This document shows positions 33,166-40,464 of a DNA stretch of 64,000 nucleotides, one piece after another; within the stretch, counting starts at the first letter, position 1; each line of letters opens with the position of its first letter. The DNA is from Vulcanimicrobiota bacterium. Its GTDB lineage: Bacteria; Vulcanimicrobiota; Xenobia; Xenobiales; JADMJV01. The stretch is from positions 124,001 through 188,000 of the forward strand of contig JAFKGI010000007.1 of NCBI GenBank assembly GCA_017307785.1, written 5' to 3'. A program made the translations under genes and the position numbers. The notes beneath the pieces were generated by a model, which worked only from the letters and a program-made list of their open reading frames with translations, was not told where the DNA came from and made no database searches.

Positions 33166-34142
33166 AGCGCGTCCAGATAGCCCAAGAAATCGTGAGCCTG
33201 GCGTAGGGCGCCGGCATCCCGCGGAGCCATTCGGTCCAGACCGCTGCGGATCTGGTCTCCCAATTGCTGACGGAAGGGAGCGTCCGAGAGCAGTCGCAAG
33301 CGAGCCGCCTCTCTCTGGCCGGCGGTGGCACCGTCCGCCGAGGAAACCGAAAGTCGCCCGTCTTCGAATCGGTATTGAATATGGCTCTGACCGTCAGCCG
33401 GCCGCACATGGATGCCGTTGCTGTTGAAGTCCGAGCTGAAAGCGCGCGGATTGTCCAGGCGATTGGCCGGATCCTGGAGCAAGCGCCGCTGTTGTTGCGA
33501 CAAGTCGCCGATGGCCTGGGAGTCGGGATGAATCTGCAGGGCCGGACGGCTGACTGGCGGAGGCACACTGCCCTCGGCGGGCGGACGCGGTCCGTCTAGA
33601 TGGCGTAGTCGGTCCGGATTTTCCGCCATTCGGCCGAGCTGGCGCTGCGCCGCGCTGTCGGGCGCGTGCCCCAGCACTCGAGCAGCCTGCTCGGCGTGAC
33701 GGGCGGCCCGCCCGAGTCGCACCATGGCCCCCAGCGCGGCCGCCTGGCGCAGCCCGGGAATAGGAGCATTCTGGCCCAACAATCGCGCGTTCTGCTCGGA
33801 AGAATTGGTCTGCACATCCTGCACCAGTTGCTCGCCGGCCTGCACCACCGAGCGAGCCGCCCCACGTGGGTCGGCGATCACCTGCTGGGTGAGGCCGCGC
33901 AGCGCCTGAAATGTCTCCACGGGATGGGTCACCGCTTCCCAGACATCTCCGACCTGATCCCCTACGCCACGCGCAAAACCAGCCCCAGCCCTCAGCATAT
34001 CCGCGCGGGTAGGCGGGCGAAAATCCACCGGCTGCGAGGGCGTAAACTGGTCTCCGCCAGCGGGCACCGCAGCCGGCTGAGGAGCAGTCCGAGGCAACTG
34101 GATGTTGGGCGTCAAGATCGGAGAAATCGAGTTCATAGCCAT
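33153..34142 (-). CDS. Hypothetical protein with DQFTPSQ N-terminal motif
   Basis: The protein has 329 residues. A disordered Pro/Ala-rich N-terminus (1-45) contains GGDQFTPSQPVD, then a helical, Ala/Arg/Gln-rich middle region (VGDQVGDVWEAVTHPVETFQALRG resembles the small helical repeats seen before toxin-like domains) and a C-terminal region with short strands (SHIQYRFEDGRLSVSS). No signal peptide and no recognised enzyme motif. TATCCT (34149-34154 on this strand) lies six bases before the ATG. The shared motif links it to the 42-residue ORF and the caleosin. Confidence 0.62.
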   Translation of the reverse strand: MAMNSISPILTPNIQLPRTAPQPAAVPAGGDQFTPSQPVDFRPPTRADMLRAGAGFARGVGDQVGDVWEAVTHPVETFQALRGLTQQVIADPRGAARSVVQAGEQLVQDVQTNSSEQNARLLGQNAPIPGLRQAAALGAMVRLGRAARHAEQAARVLGHAPDSAAQRQLGRMAENPDRLRHLDGPRPPAEGSVPPPVSRPALQIHPDSQAIGDLSQQQRRLLQDPANRLDNPRAFSSDFNSNGIHVRPADGQSHIQYRFEDGRLSVSSADGATAGQREAARLRLLSDAPFRQQLGDQIRSGLDRMAPRDAGALRQAHDFLGYLDALQGR

Positions 34143-34223
34143 GCTCCAAGGATAGCCAGCACAGGTGGTAAAAAGGTCATCTGGTTCCGAAGAATGTAAA
34201 CTTTTGCGTCAGGAGCTCGCCCC

Positions 34224-34925
34224 ATGGAGTTCGGTCCCGGCATCGTGCAAGCAGACGATTTTCTCACGCCCGCGGAATGCGCGGAAATCTCCCGCAAAGT
34301 CCTGTCCCTGGAAAAGCACTGGGAGCCCCGCCTCGGGCCCTACCGCTTTGCCACTCTCGGCTGCGCCGCCTACCTGGATGGCGAAGGGGACTACGGGGAG
34401 AAGGCGGCAGCTCTCAACGAGCTGATGCGCGACACCTTTCAGGAAACCTACGAGAAGGTCCGGATTTATTTTGAGAGCATCCTGGAGGGGGAGGTCTACT
34501 ACGACGAGGCCTATGCTTATCCGGGCTTCCATCTTTTCCACTTTGATGGCCAGGAGATATCCCGTGACCGTCCGGCCGACCGGGCACATTTTGACTATCA
34601 GTTCGCCAAGGTTTTCCCCAACTTCGCCAGCACCACCGCTCTCCCCATCACCTTCACCATTCCCGTCGAAGAACCGTCCACCGGTTCCTCGCTAGAAATG
34701 TGGGAGCTGCGGCCCGAGGGTCACGCCGAGCTGGGATATGAACACAAAGAATACGCCCACAGCACCCCGTCCAAAACCGTTCCCTACGCCCTAGGACGCA
34801 TCTTCAGCCACGATGGTCTCAATCTGCACGCTATGGGTCAGATTCCGGCCGGCACCACCGGCCGCCGTATGACTCTGCAGGGGCACGCTTTCCGCACCGA
34901 AAGGGGCTGGCAGCTCTACTGGTAG
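34224..34925 (+). CDS. 2-oxoglutarate/Fe(II)-dependent dioxygenase-like protein
   Basis: The protein has 233 residues. It has a jelly-roll-like order of motifs: iron-binding HFD (His122, Asp124) in RAHFDYQFAKVF, a distal His in FSHDGLNLHAMG (His196 or His202), and GRRMTLQGH with Arg214/215 as the likely 2-oxoglutarate salt bridge. Family enzymes hydroxylate proteins or small molecules. AGGAG lies 9 nt before the ATG. The 3' end overlaps the convergent arginine deiminase gene by 10 bp; a link to it is not shown. Confidence 0.72.
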   Translation: MEFGPGIVQADDFLTPAECAEISRKVLSLEKHWEPRLGPYRFATLGCAAYLDGEGDYGEKAAALNELMRDTFQETYEKVRIYFESILEGEVYYDEAYAYPGFHLFHFDGQEISRDRPADRAHFDYQFAKVFPNFASTTALPITFTIPVEEPSTGSSLEMWELRPEGHAELGYEHKEYAHSTPSKTVPYALGRIFSHDGLNLHAMGQIPAGTTGRRMTLQGHAFRTERGWQLYW

Positions 34926-36403
34926 CTTGCCCCTTCGGGAGGCTCCTTGAGCGTGTTGGTGGCGCAATGGACGTTGCCGTAATTATCCTGGTAGCGTTCG
35001 TCGTCCACAAAACGCACTTCGGCAGCGCCCGCCTTGAGCAACCGGGCTTCGATTTCCCGAGCCACCGCCGCCGGTACGTGCCGGTCGCCGGTCAGGGCGA
35101 TTCCGTTCAAGTAAACCGAGTTCACGGGATTGGACCAAATGTTGTGTCCTCCGTCGTAGGAAACGGGCAACTTCACGACCTGATCCTCCGACAGTCCCAG
35201 TTGGGCCAGCAGTCCGGGATTGGATTCCCCCGATGGATAGCTGCCGCCGTGCAGCACCTTGTCCAGACGCTCCTGATTGGCCGCATTTGAAGGCCCATCG
35301 CTTTGCGGAGCCAGTTCGGCGGCCGAACGCGTATCGGCAAACAGCATGCGCGTGCGGCCGTCCGGACCCGGCAGAAAACTGGCAATTTCATCGACGTGCT
35401 TGATGGTCAGGAAGCCGGTGTCGACCCAGAACGGCTTCTGCACCTCCTGAGCCTCCAAAAAGGAAACCAGTTCCGGATGCAAAGTCGTGCCCGTATCGGT
35501 ATTTTTACCGTAGAAAATGCGGCCTTGCGGATAGCCGGGCAGAGGCGGAGTGCATTCTAAATTCCCCATCCAGTCGGCCCAGTCGTCGATTCCATCGTCG
35601 ATACCGCGATACTCCCCGACCTGTAAAAAGCCACGGTCTGGTCCAAGCAATTGGGGACCAAAAGAATCCGCCTGGCGCAGACCGCCCAGCACCAGATGCT
35701 GCGGCTGGCCACCCGGCAGTTGGGTGTAGCCCACTTCCATGGTGTCCTGCATCCACATCTCTTTCCAGGAAGCCGTGTTGTGGGTCACCAGCTTGACGTC
35801 CGCATCCTGGCAAGCCTCGGCCAACTGCTCGCGAAAGCGGGCATTCGGGTAATTGGGGTGGCCCTGGGAAACGTAGAGCTCGCGAGTGCGGGCCGAATTG
35901 GGCAGCAAAAGCAGCGGAGTCACCCGCATCTGCATCCGATCTTCGCCCAGACTGCGACCTTCGGCATCGCTCACCTCGACACCAATCTCGACGCGACCGT
36001 TCCAATTCTTATCGGCAAAGGCCATGCCCTCGACGCCCAGCTCCATTTCGGCGGCCGCATTCTTGAGAGTGCCTTCGACCAGTGACCAGCCCTCCCCATC
36101 GCGCTCATACAGCCGGACTCCGGGAACATTCGAGTGCACGCGAACCTGATGTCCCACCATTTCGGGCGCCAGCCGCACTTTCAGGCGGGCCAGATCCTGC
36201 GCGTCCTGTGGACCATTGATGCGCAGATCCGCGCAATCGGCCACTCCGTCGCCGTCGTCATCATCCAGGTTCGGCAAAAAGAAAGCACCCGGCCCTTCCC
36301 AGCTCCACTGGTCGCGACCCTCAATGTCCGCCTCATCCACCTTACCATCGCGATTGCTGTCACCGAAAATCAGCACAGGCCGCGTCGACCGAATCGAATC
36401 CAT
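34916..36403 (-). CDS. Protein-arginine deiminase (PAD), bacterial
   Basis: The protein has 495 residues. The C-terminal catalytic domain carries the PAD signatures: WMQDTMEVGY (Asp220, with nearby Trp217), KHVDEIASFLPG (His336, Asp338) and NVHCATNTLKEPP (nucleophile Cys480). These match Asp350, His471, Asp473 and Cys645 of human PAD4. The middle region (about 70-165) looks like the Ig-like PAD subdomain. The N-terminus has calcium-loop sequences DSNRDGKVDEAD (15-26) and DDDDGDGVADCAD. PADs convert peptidyl-Arg to citrulline in a Ca2+-dependent way. No signal peptide is seen, so the enzyme may be cytosolic. Bacterial PADs are rare but known, for example in cyanobacteria. Confidence 0.88.
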   Translation of the reverse strand: MDSIRSTRPVLIFGDSNRDGKVDEADIEGRDQWSWEGPGAFFLPNLDDDDGDGVADCADLRINGPQDAQDLARLKVRLAPEMVGHQVRVHSNVPGVRLYERDGEGWSLVEGTLKNAAAEMELGVEGMAFADKNWNGRVEIGVEVSDAEGRSLGEDRMQMRVTPLLLLPNSARTRELYVSQGHPNYPNARFREQLAEACQDADVKLVTHNTASWKEMWMQDTMEVGYTQLPGGQPQHLVLGGLRQADSFGPQLLGPDRGFLQVGEYRGIDDGIDDWADWMGNLECTPPLPGYPQGRIFYGKNTDTGTTLHPELVSFLEAQEVQKPFWVDTGFLTIKHVDEIASFLPGPDGRTRMLFADTRSAAELAPQSDGPSNAANQERLDKVLHGGSYPSGESNPGLLAQLGLSEDQVVKLPVSYDGGHNIWSNPVNSVYLNGIALTGDRHVPAAVAREIEARLLKAGAAEVRFVDDERYQDNYGNVHCATNTLKEPPEGASYQ

Positions 36404-36681
36404 CGTGCTCAGAGAACCACAAGCGCCTGAAAGAATTCAGAAAGGCTGCAGTCCCTGGAACATCCAGGCGAATTGATCCTTGCCGGAATTCGCTACCAGT
36501 CGACTTCAGGCCGGCCGCGCCCCCGCACAGCGAGGAAATCGGCCATAAACACCCTTTGGCCCCGCCCTACGGGGTCGCGTCCCCAAGTAGCGGGGAAATC
36601 CGCCGGAAATCGCCCATTTCCCCGCACACCGGGGACGCCGCATACCCGCGCTGCGCCTGGGACGACCCAGGTGGGTCGTTT
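36404..36681. other. 278-bp structured non-coding gap
   Basis: No convincing gene lies here; open frames are short and lack signals. It contains several stem-loops: CCCCG-CCCTA-CGGGG (36560-36574), GCGGGGAAAT (36590-36599) paired with ATTTCCCCGC (36616-36625), and CCCCG-CACAC-CGGGG (36620-36634), followed by the CGACCC hairpin at 36662-36679. Similar words (CCCCGCACA at about 36530 and 36620; GAAATCG/GAAATCC) recur, suggesting a degenerate repeat unit. It may be a terminator/leader region or a small RNA. Confidence 0.5.
36662..36679. repeat. Hairpin ACGACCC-N4-GGGTCGT, followed by T-run
   Basis: A perfect 7-bp stem with AGGT loop and TTTT (36679-36682) immediately downstream on the + strand. 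It sits 3 bp from the stop of the minus-strand M48 gene. As a terminator it would face the wrong way for that gene, but the stem can also form in the minus transcript. It shares its core with the hairpins at 4064 and 19040. Confidence 0.5.
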
Positions 36682-37683
36682 TCAGGGCTGGGTCAGGCGC
36701 TCGAGCCGCTTGGGGCCGGCCGGGTGGTGGTGGCTGGAGCCGGTGTTGCCGAAGAGGTCGACGGCGGCCTGGAGGATCTGTTCGGGGCTGTGGCCGCGCT
36801 GACGGGCGAATTGGTAGCCTTCCTGGTCGGCTCGGTATTCCTGGGCGTGAGACAGTTCTTGTTGGGCCCAGAGCAGCGAGTCCGGGGACCCGACCGCCTG
36901 GAGCACGGCCGCTTCGCCCAGGGCGGCGGCGCAATCGCGGTGGCGAGCGTGGCTGGCTTCGTGACCCAGCAAGAAGTCGGTGCGGGCGTCGGGCTGGGCC
37001 AGGTTCACTCCGGCGTCCACCAGAATGGTGTTGAACAGCGAGTAGCCGTCGGTGCCTTCGCGCTTGCGCAGGTCGGTGACGCGCTGCACTTCCAGTCCCC
37101 CTAAGGTATCTCGGCCCACGATGCGTGGGCCCATCCGGTCGAAGTCCAGTCCAGCCTTCATATCCTCGGGTCGGTAGCCGTCTTTGGCCACCTGACCGGC
37201 TCGCTCCATCACGTAGGCGGCTCCACGGACCTCGCTGGCTCGCCGGACGGCTTGCGCCAGGGTCCGTGTGCCTGACAGGTCGACGCCATCCTTTTCCAGT
37301 TCCCGGCGGTAGCTCTGGGCGAAGACCTTACCATCGAGTTGGAACGAGGGGCGCTGCCAGTGCGCGGACCCCTCCAGGACACCGGCCAAAGCCGCTCCCA
37401 GGCCCAACCCGATCAGAGCCGCGCCGGGTGCGGCCAGAGCGGTGACTCCCAGAGCCAGCTGAGCAGCTCCCATGCGGGTTACCTTCAGATTTCCCAGGGC
37501 CGCGGATCCGACCGTGCCGACGGCCAGTCCACCGATGCCCCCGACCGTTGCCCCCACGGCCGGCAGGCCGTTCTCGACGAAAAATTCGCCGGCGCGCTGC
37601 AAACCGGCCCGGGCCGAAGACTTCAGGCCGCCGTCGTAAACTCGCACCATCGGCCGGGACGCGATTCTCACAGCAGCTTCCAC
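36682..37683 (-). CDS. M48-type zinc metallopeptidase with Gly-rich membrane segment
   Basis: The protein has 333 residues. Residues about 40-105 are a Gly/Ala-rich hydrophobic stretch (GATVGGIGGLAVGTVGSAALG and AAPGAALIGLGLGAALAG) able to form two membrane helices. The C-terminal peptidase region has FLLGHEASHARHRD with HEASH as the HExxH motif, and HAQEYRADQEGYQFARQRG, where Glu in QEYRAD is the expected third ligand of M48 enzymes. M48 proteins degrade or process membrane or periplasmic proteins. Its ATG lies inside the last codons of the upstream frameshifted gene (16-bp overlap), so the two are coupled. Confidence 0.78.
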   Translation of the reverse strand: MEAAVRIASRPMVRVYDGGLKSSARAGLQRAGEFFVENGLPAVGATVGGIGGLAVGTVGSAALGNLKVTRMGAAQLALGVTALAAPGAALIGLGLGAALAGVLEGSAHWQRPSFQLDGKVFAQSYRRELEKDGVDLSGTRTLAQAVRRASEVRGAAYVMERAGQVAKDGYRPEDMKAGLDFDRMGPRIVGRDTLGGLEVQRVTDLRKREGTDGYSLFNTILVDAGVNLAQPDARTDFLLGHEASHARHRDCAAALGEAAVLQAVGSPDSLLWAQQELSHAQEYRADQEGYQFARQRGHSPEQILQAAVDLFGNTGSSHHHPAGPKRLERLTQP

Positions 37684-38611
37684 CAGGGACGAGCCGGAAC
37701 GTCCTTCCGTGCTTTCAACTCCTCGAGATAGGCCTTCTGGTCGGCGCTGGCCGTGGAGGGAAGACCCTGCAAAAGCTGCTGGAGCTTCTCCTGGAAGTCT
37801 TCGCGATTCTCGAAGGGAGTCTGGCCTTTGCGAACGTCTTTCAGGGTCTGCTTCATACCCTGTCCAAGCCCCTCCACCGAGCGATCATAGAACTTGTCCA
37901 GGACCCAGCTCAGCTTGTCACCCAGCTCTCCATTAGCGTACCGGCGAATTTTTCCCGGTCGGCCATCTGACTTGCTTTGACGAAAACGGCCTCCGGGGTC
38001 GCCAGCGAGGCCAGGCCGGAAATTTCCGCCCCTCGCGAGCCGGCCTGGCCGAGAAAGGGACGTACGTGAACTCGTTTGAGTTGTTGAAAAGCTTCGTTCC
38101 CGATCGCATCGTGAAGCTGCTCGAGCGTGCCCGCGATCATCTCCCGCTGCTCAGCCGGCACGTTACCGATGACCCAGACTTCGTGGTCCGGAAAACGGAC
38201 GGAGAAGCGCGGGGCGAGCTGCGTGGCCACCTGGTCGACCACGGCCGGTTCACCCAAAATCTTGAGGCGTTGCTGCTCCACGTTGGGTTGCCAGAGCAGG
38301 CCGGGAGAAAATCGAGACAAGGCAGCCACCGCCGCCCCTCCCAGGGAACCGGAGGCCAGGCTGGCCGTGTAGCCGACCAGGGATTCCAGCGTGCGATCGG
38401 CCTGAAAAGCTTGAGCCCGGTGTTTCGTTGGAGCCACGGGCGGCGCCGAAGCCAGCGCGGTATTCTCGAACAACTGCAGAGCGGCCAGCTCGATGGTGCG
38501 CTCGTCGAATCCGTCTCCGAGGCGTTCCCGCGCCTCGACACGGTAGTTCTCGGCGACCGGCAATTTCCGGACGCGGACGGGAGGAGGCTGGATTACAGAA
38601 TGCACGCGCAC
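37668..38611 (-). pseudogene. Frameshifted gene; product possibly related to inactive ATLF/HExxH-type metallopeptidases
   Basis: Two reading frames on the minus strand (38611-37910, 233 residues; 37877-37668, 69 residues) join if one base is added in the run of five T (plus strand) at 37949-37953. The joined length is then an exact 314 codons plus stop, and the bridging sequence EKIRRYANGELGDKLSWVLDKF is protein-like, whereas the first frame ends in an abrupt ESWVTS. GELGD sits where HELGH would be in Zn peptidases of the lethal-factor type, so the active site is probably lost if related. TAAACT (38618-38623) six bases before the GTG start supports 38611. It may be a real pseudogene or a homopolymer read error. 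Confidence 0.6.
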
Positions 38612-38645
38612 GCGATCAGTTTAGGTCCGGACCCCCAAAAAAACC

Positions 38646-39980
38646 TTACGCGCGGATGGCCGACAGCGCCTGGTCCAGCATTTCCAGTTCCGTTGCTCGA
38701 GCCTCCAACTTCAAGACCTCGAGCACCTCGACGAATTCGCTAGCGATCGGACCCAGCTTGATCAGAGCCTGCAGAACGGCCTGGCGAGTGGAAGTATACT
38801 CCAGCAGCTTGTAAAAGGCCCCAAACGCCGGACGCGCCCCTTCACCGAACTCCGCCAGCAGAGCCACGGCCCCGTCGCGCAGAGGGTCCGGTATCCCCAG
38901 ACGGGCCAGCTCGATCAGCCAGCTCGCCTCCCCCACCGCCAGTGCGCCGAATCTGGCCACTCCCCGAAAGGCGTCTCCGTAAACTTTCCCAACGGTCGGC
39001 GCCAGACGCGGCAACACTTCCCGGGCCAGGCCGGCCGGATCTGGATGCAGCCGAAGAATTCCCTCTCTCAGGTCCGGCTCCAGCACGTAGAGGTCCGGCA
39101 TCCCGGGCAACACCTCATCCCTCTGGGAAGGCATAGCCAGCAGAGCCATCAGCGCCGCTTTCCCACGATCGGGGTCCGCCCGCAGTTCCAGCAGGCGAGG
39201 CGCGGCCGCCCGGGCTCTGTCGCCCAGAGCCCCCAGCAGGGCGACCAGCGGAACGGTCAGCCGGCCGCGACAGAGTGAGTCCACTTGATCGGGACCGAGT
39301 CGCTCCAACTCGCCAAAGTGCAGCAACGCACACGGGCGCTCATGCCCGGCCGCCGCCTGCTCCACCTGGAAAGCAAACACGCGAGGATCCTGCGGAAAAT
39401 AGCTGAGTGCCTCCGTGAAAGTCCCGGCTTGCGGATGCTCCCGACAGCGTGCCAACAGTCTATCGATCAGATCCGCCGGTGCCAGCCGGGTCAAGTCGGG
39501 CATGCGCTCCCGCAAAGACCGCACCTTCTGCACCGCTTGATAGGTCACGCCCGAGGCGGGATCGGCCAGCATCTCCAGGAGTTGAATCAACAACCGCTCC
39601 TCTCCGGTTCTTTCGTATTGAGGCAACAGCGAACCGACCGCCTGTTCGCGAGCCGCTGCGTGGGAGTGATGACAAAGCTCCAGCAGCGGTTCGACCCCGG
39701 GAGTTCCTTGATGGCGCAGCATACGAGCCACAGAAAAGGCAGCCGTGTCGGAAATCCGAGTCTGGGCCATGATCGCCTCCCGCAACTCGCCAAACCGACC
39801 CGCCAGACTTTCGGCGGCTGCCTCCGCCACCGGATAGAGGAAGGGCGGAGCGTCGTAGTCGCCCGGCCATTCCCCCACTCCTTCGTCGCACAGGGCCGCG
39901 ACCAGCGCCCGGCTGGCCTCTTCGCTGAGGTCCGAGGCCAGACGCTCCATGGTGCGATAGCGCTCCAGCTCGCCCGACAC
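38646..39980 (-). CDS. HEAT-repeat protein
   Basis: The protein has 444 residues built of alpha-helical repeats of about 35-40 residues rich in Leu, Ala and Arg (for example VEPLLELCHHSHAAAREQAV, LVALLGALGDRARAAAPRLL, PLRDGAVALLAEFGEGARPA), a HEAT-like solenoid for protein binding. No catalytic motif and no signal peptide. The GTG start at 39980 shares one base with the TAG stop of the SRPBCC gene, so translation is coupled; longer in-frame extension into that gene is rejected. It ends 34 nt before the frameshifted gene on the same strand. Confidence 0.75.
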   Translation of the reverse strand: MSGELERYRTMERLASDLSEEASRALVAALCDEGVGEWPGDYDAPPFLYPVAEAAAESLAGRFGELREAIMAQTRISDTAAFSVARMLRHQGTPGVEPLLELCHHSHAAAREQAVGSLLPQYERTGEERLLIQLLEMLADPASGVTYQAVQKVRSLRERMPDLTRLAPADLIDRLLARCREHPQAGTFTEALSYFPQDPRVFAFQVEQAAAGHERPCALLHFGELERLGPDQVDSLCRGRLTVPLVALLGALGDRARAAAPRLLELRADPDRGKAALMALLAMPSQRDEVLPGMPDLYVLEPDLREGILRLHPDPAGLAREVLPRLAPTVGKVYGDAFRGVARFGALAVGEASWLIELARLGIPDPLRDGAVALLAEFGEGARPAFGAFYKLLEYTSTRQAVLQALIKLGPIASEFVEVLEVLKLEARATELEMLDQALSAIRA

Positions 39981-40426
39981 TAGCCGGGGATTTCGGGCTC
40001 GACCAGGCGAGCTAGATACTCCAGCGATTCCTGCCAGCCCAAATTGCACTGCTCGGCCGGAATCTCCGCCGGAATACCGCTCTGAGTCACCTTGAAATCG
40101 GTACCGCAACCGACCGCCCGCAACTCGACGGTGGTAGTCATCTCGCCGGCCGGCCCGGGAGCGTCGAATTTAGCGTTGTAGCGCAGCAGTTTGCCGGGTT
40201 CGAAATCCAGATAGGTACCTCCGAAAGAATGGCTGTTGCCGGAGCTGAAGTTTCGGAAAGACATCCGGTAGCTACCTCCCTGCCTGGCTTCCAGCTTCTC
40301 GACGCTGCATGTAAAGCCGTGCGGCGGCAGCCAACGACCAATCGCGTCCGCTTCCACAAAGGCTCGGAAAACTTTCTCGGGGGTGGCGCGCAAAACGCGA
40401 TGGAGATGGACGGTTCCAGTAGACAT
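39980..40426 (-). CDS. SRPBCC (AHSA1-like) domain protein
   Basis: The protein has 148 residues. The sequence HRVLRATPEKVFRAFVEADAIGRWLPPHGF, then GGSYRMSFRN, TYLDFEPGKLLRYNAKFD and WQESLEYLARLVEPEI, is typical of the activator-of-Hsp90-ATPase-like START fold, which binds hydrophobic ligands. AAGGAG eight bases before the ATG supports the start. A tandem member of the same family occurs at 46017-46970. Its ligand is unknown. Confidence 0.85.
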   Translation of the reverse strand: MSTGTVHLHRVLRATPEKVFRAFVEADAIGRWLPPHGFTCSVEKLEARQGGSYRMSFRNFSSGNSHSFGGTYLDFEPGKLLRYNAKFDAPGPAGEMTTTVELRAVGCGTDFKVTQSGIPAEIPAEQCNLGWQESLEYLARLVEPEIPG

Positions 40427-40464
40427 CTTTTGAACTCCTTAATTTGATTGCACAAAGTAGTCGT

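Noticed and set aside
36662..36682. Intrinsic terminator for the M48 gene
   Set aside because: The T-run follows the hairpin on the + strand, the wrong direction for the minus-strand gene; listed as a hairpin only.
37910..37960. Programmed -1 ribosomal frameshift
   Set aside because: The A-run (minus strand) lacks a canonical X-XXY-YYZ slippery heptamer in the zero frame, and no following stem-loop or pseudoknot is obvious; a one-base loss is simpler.
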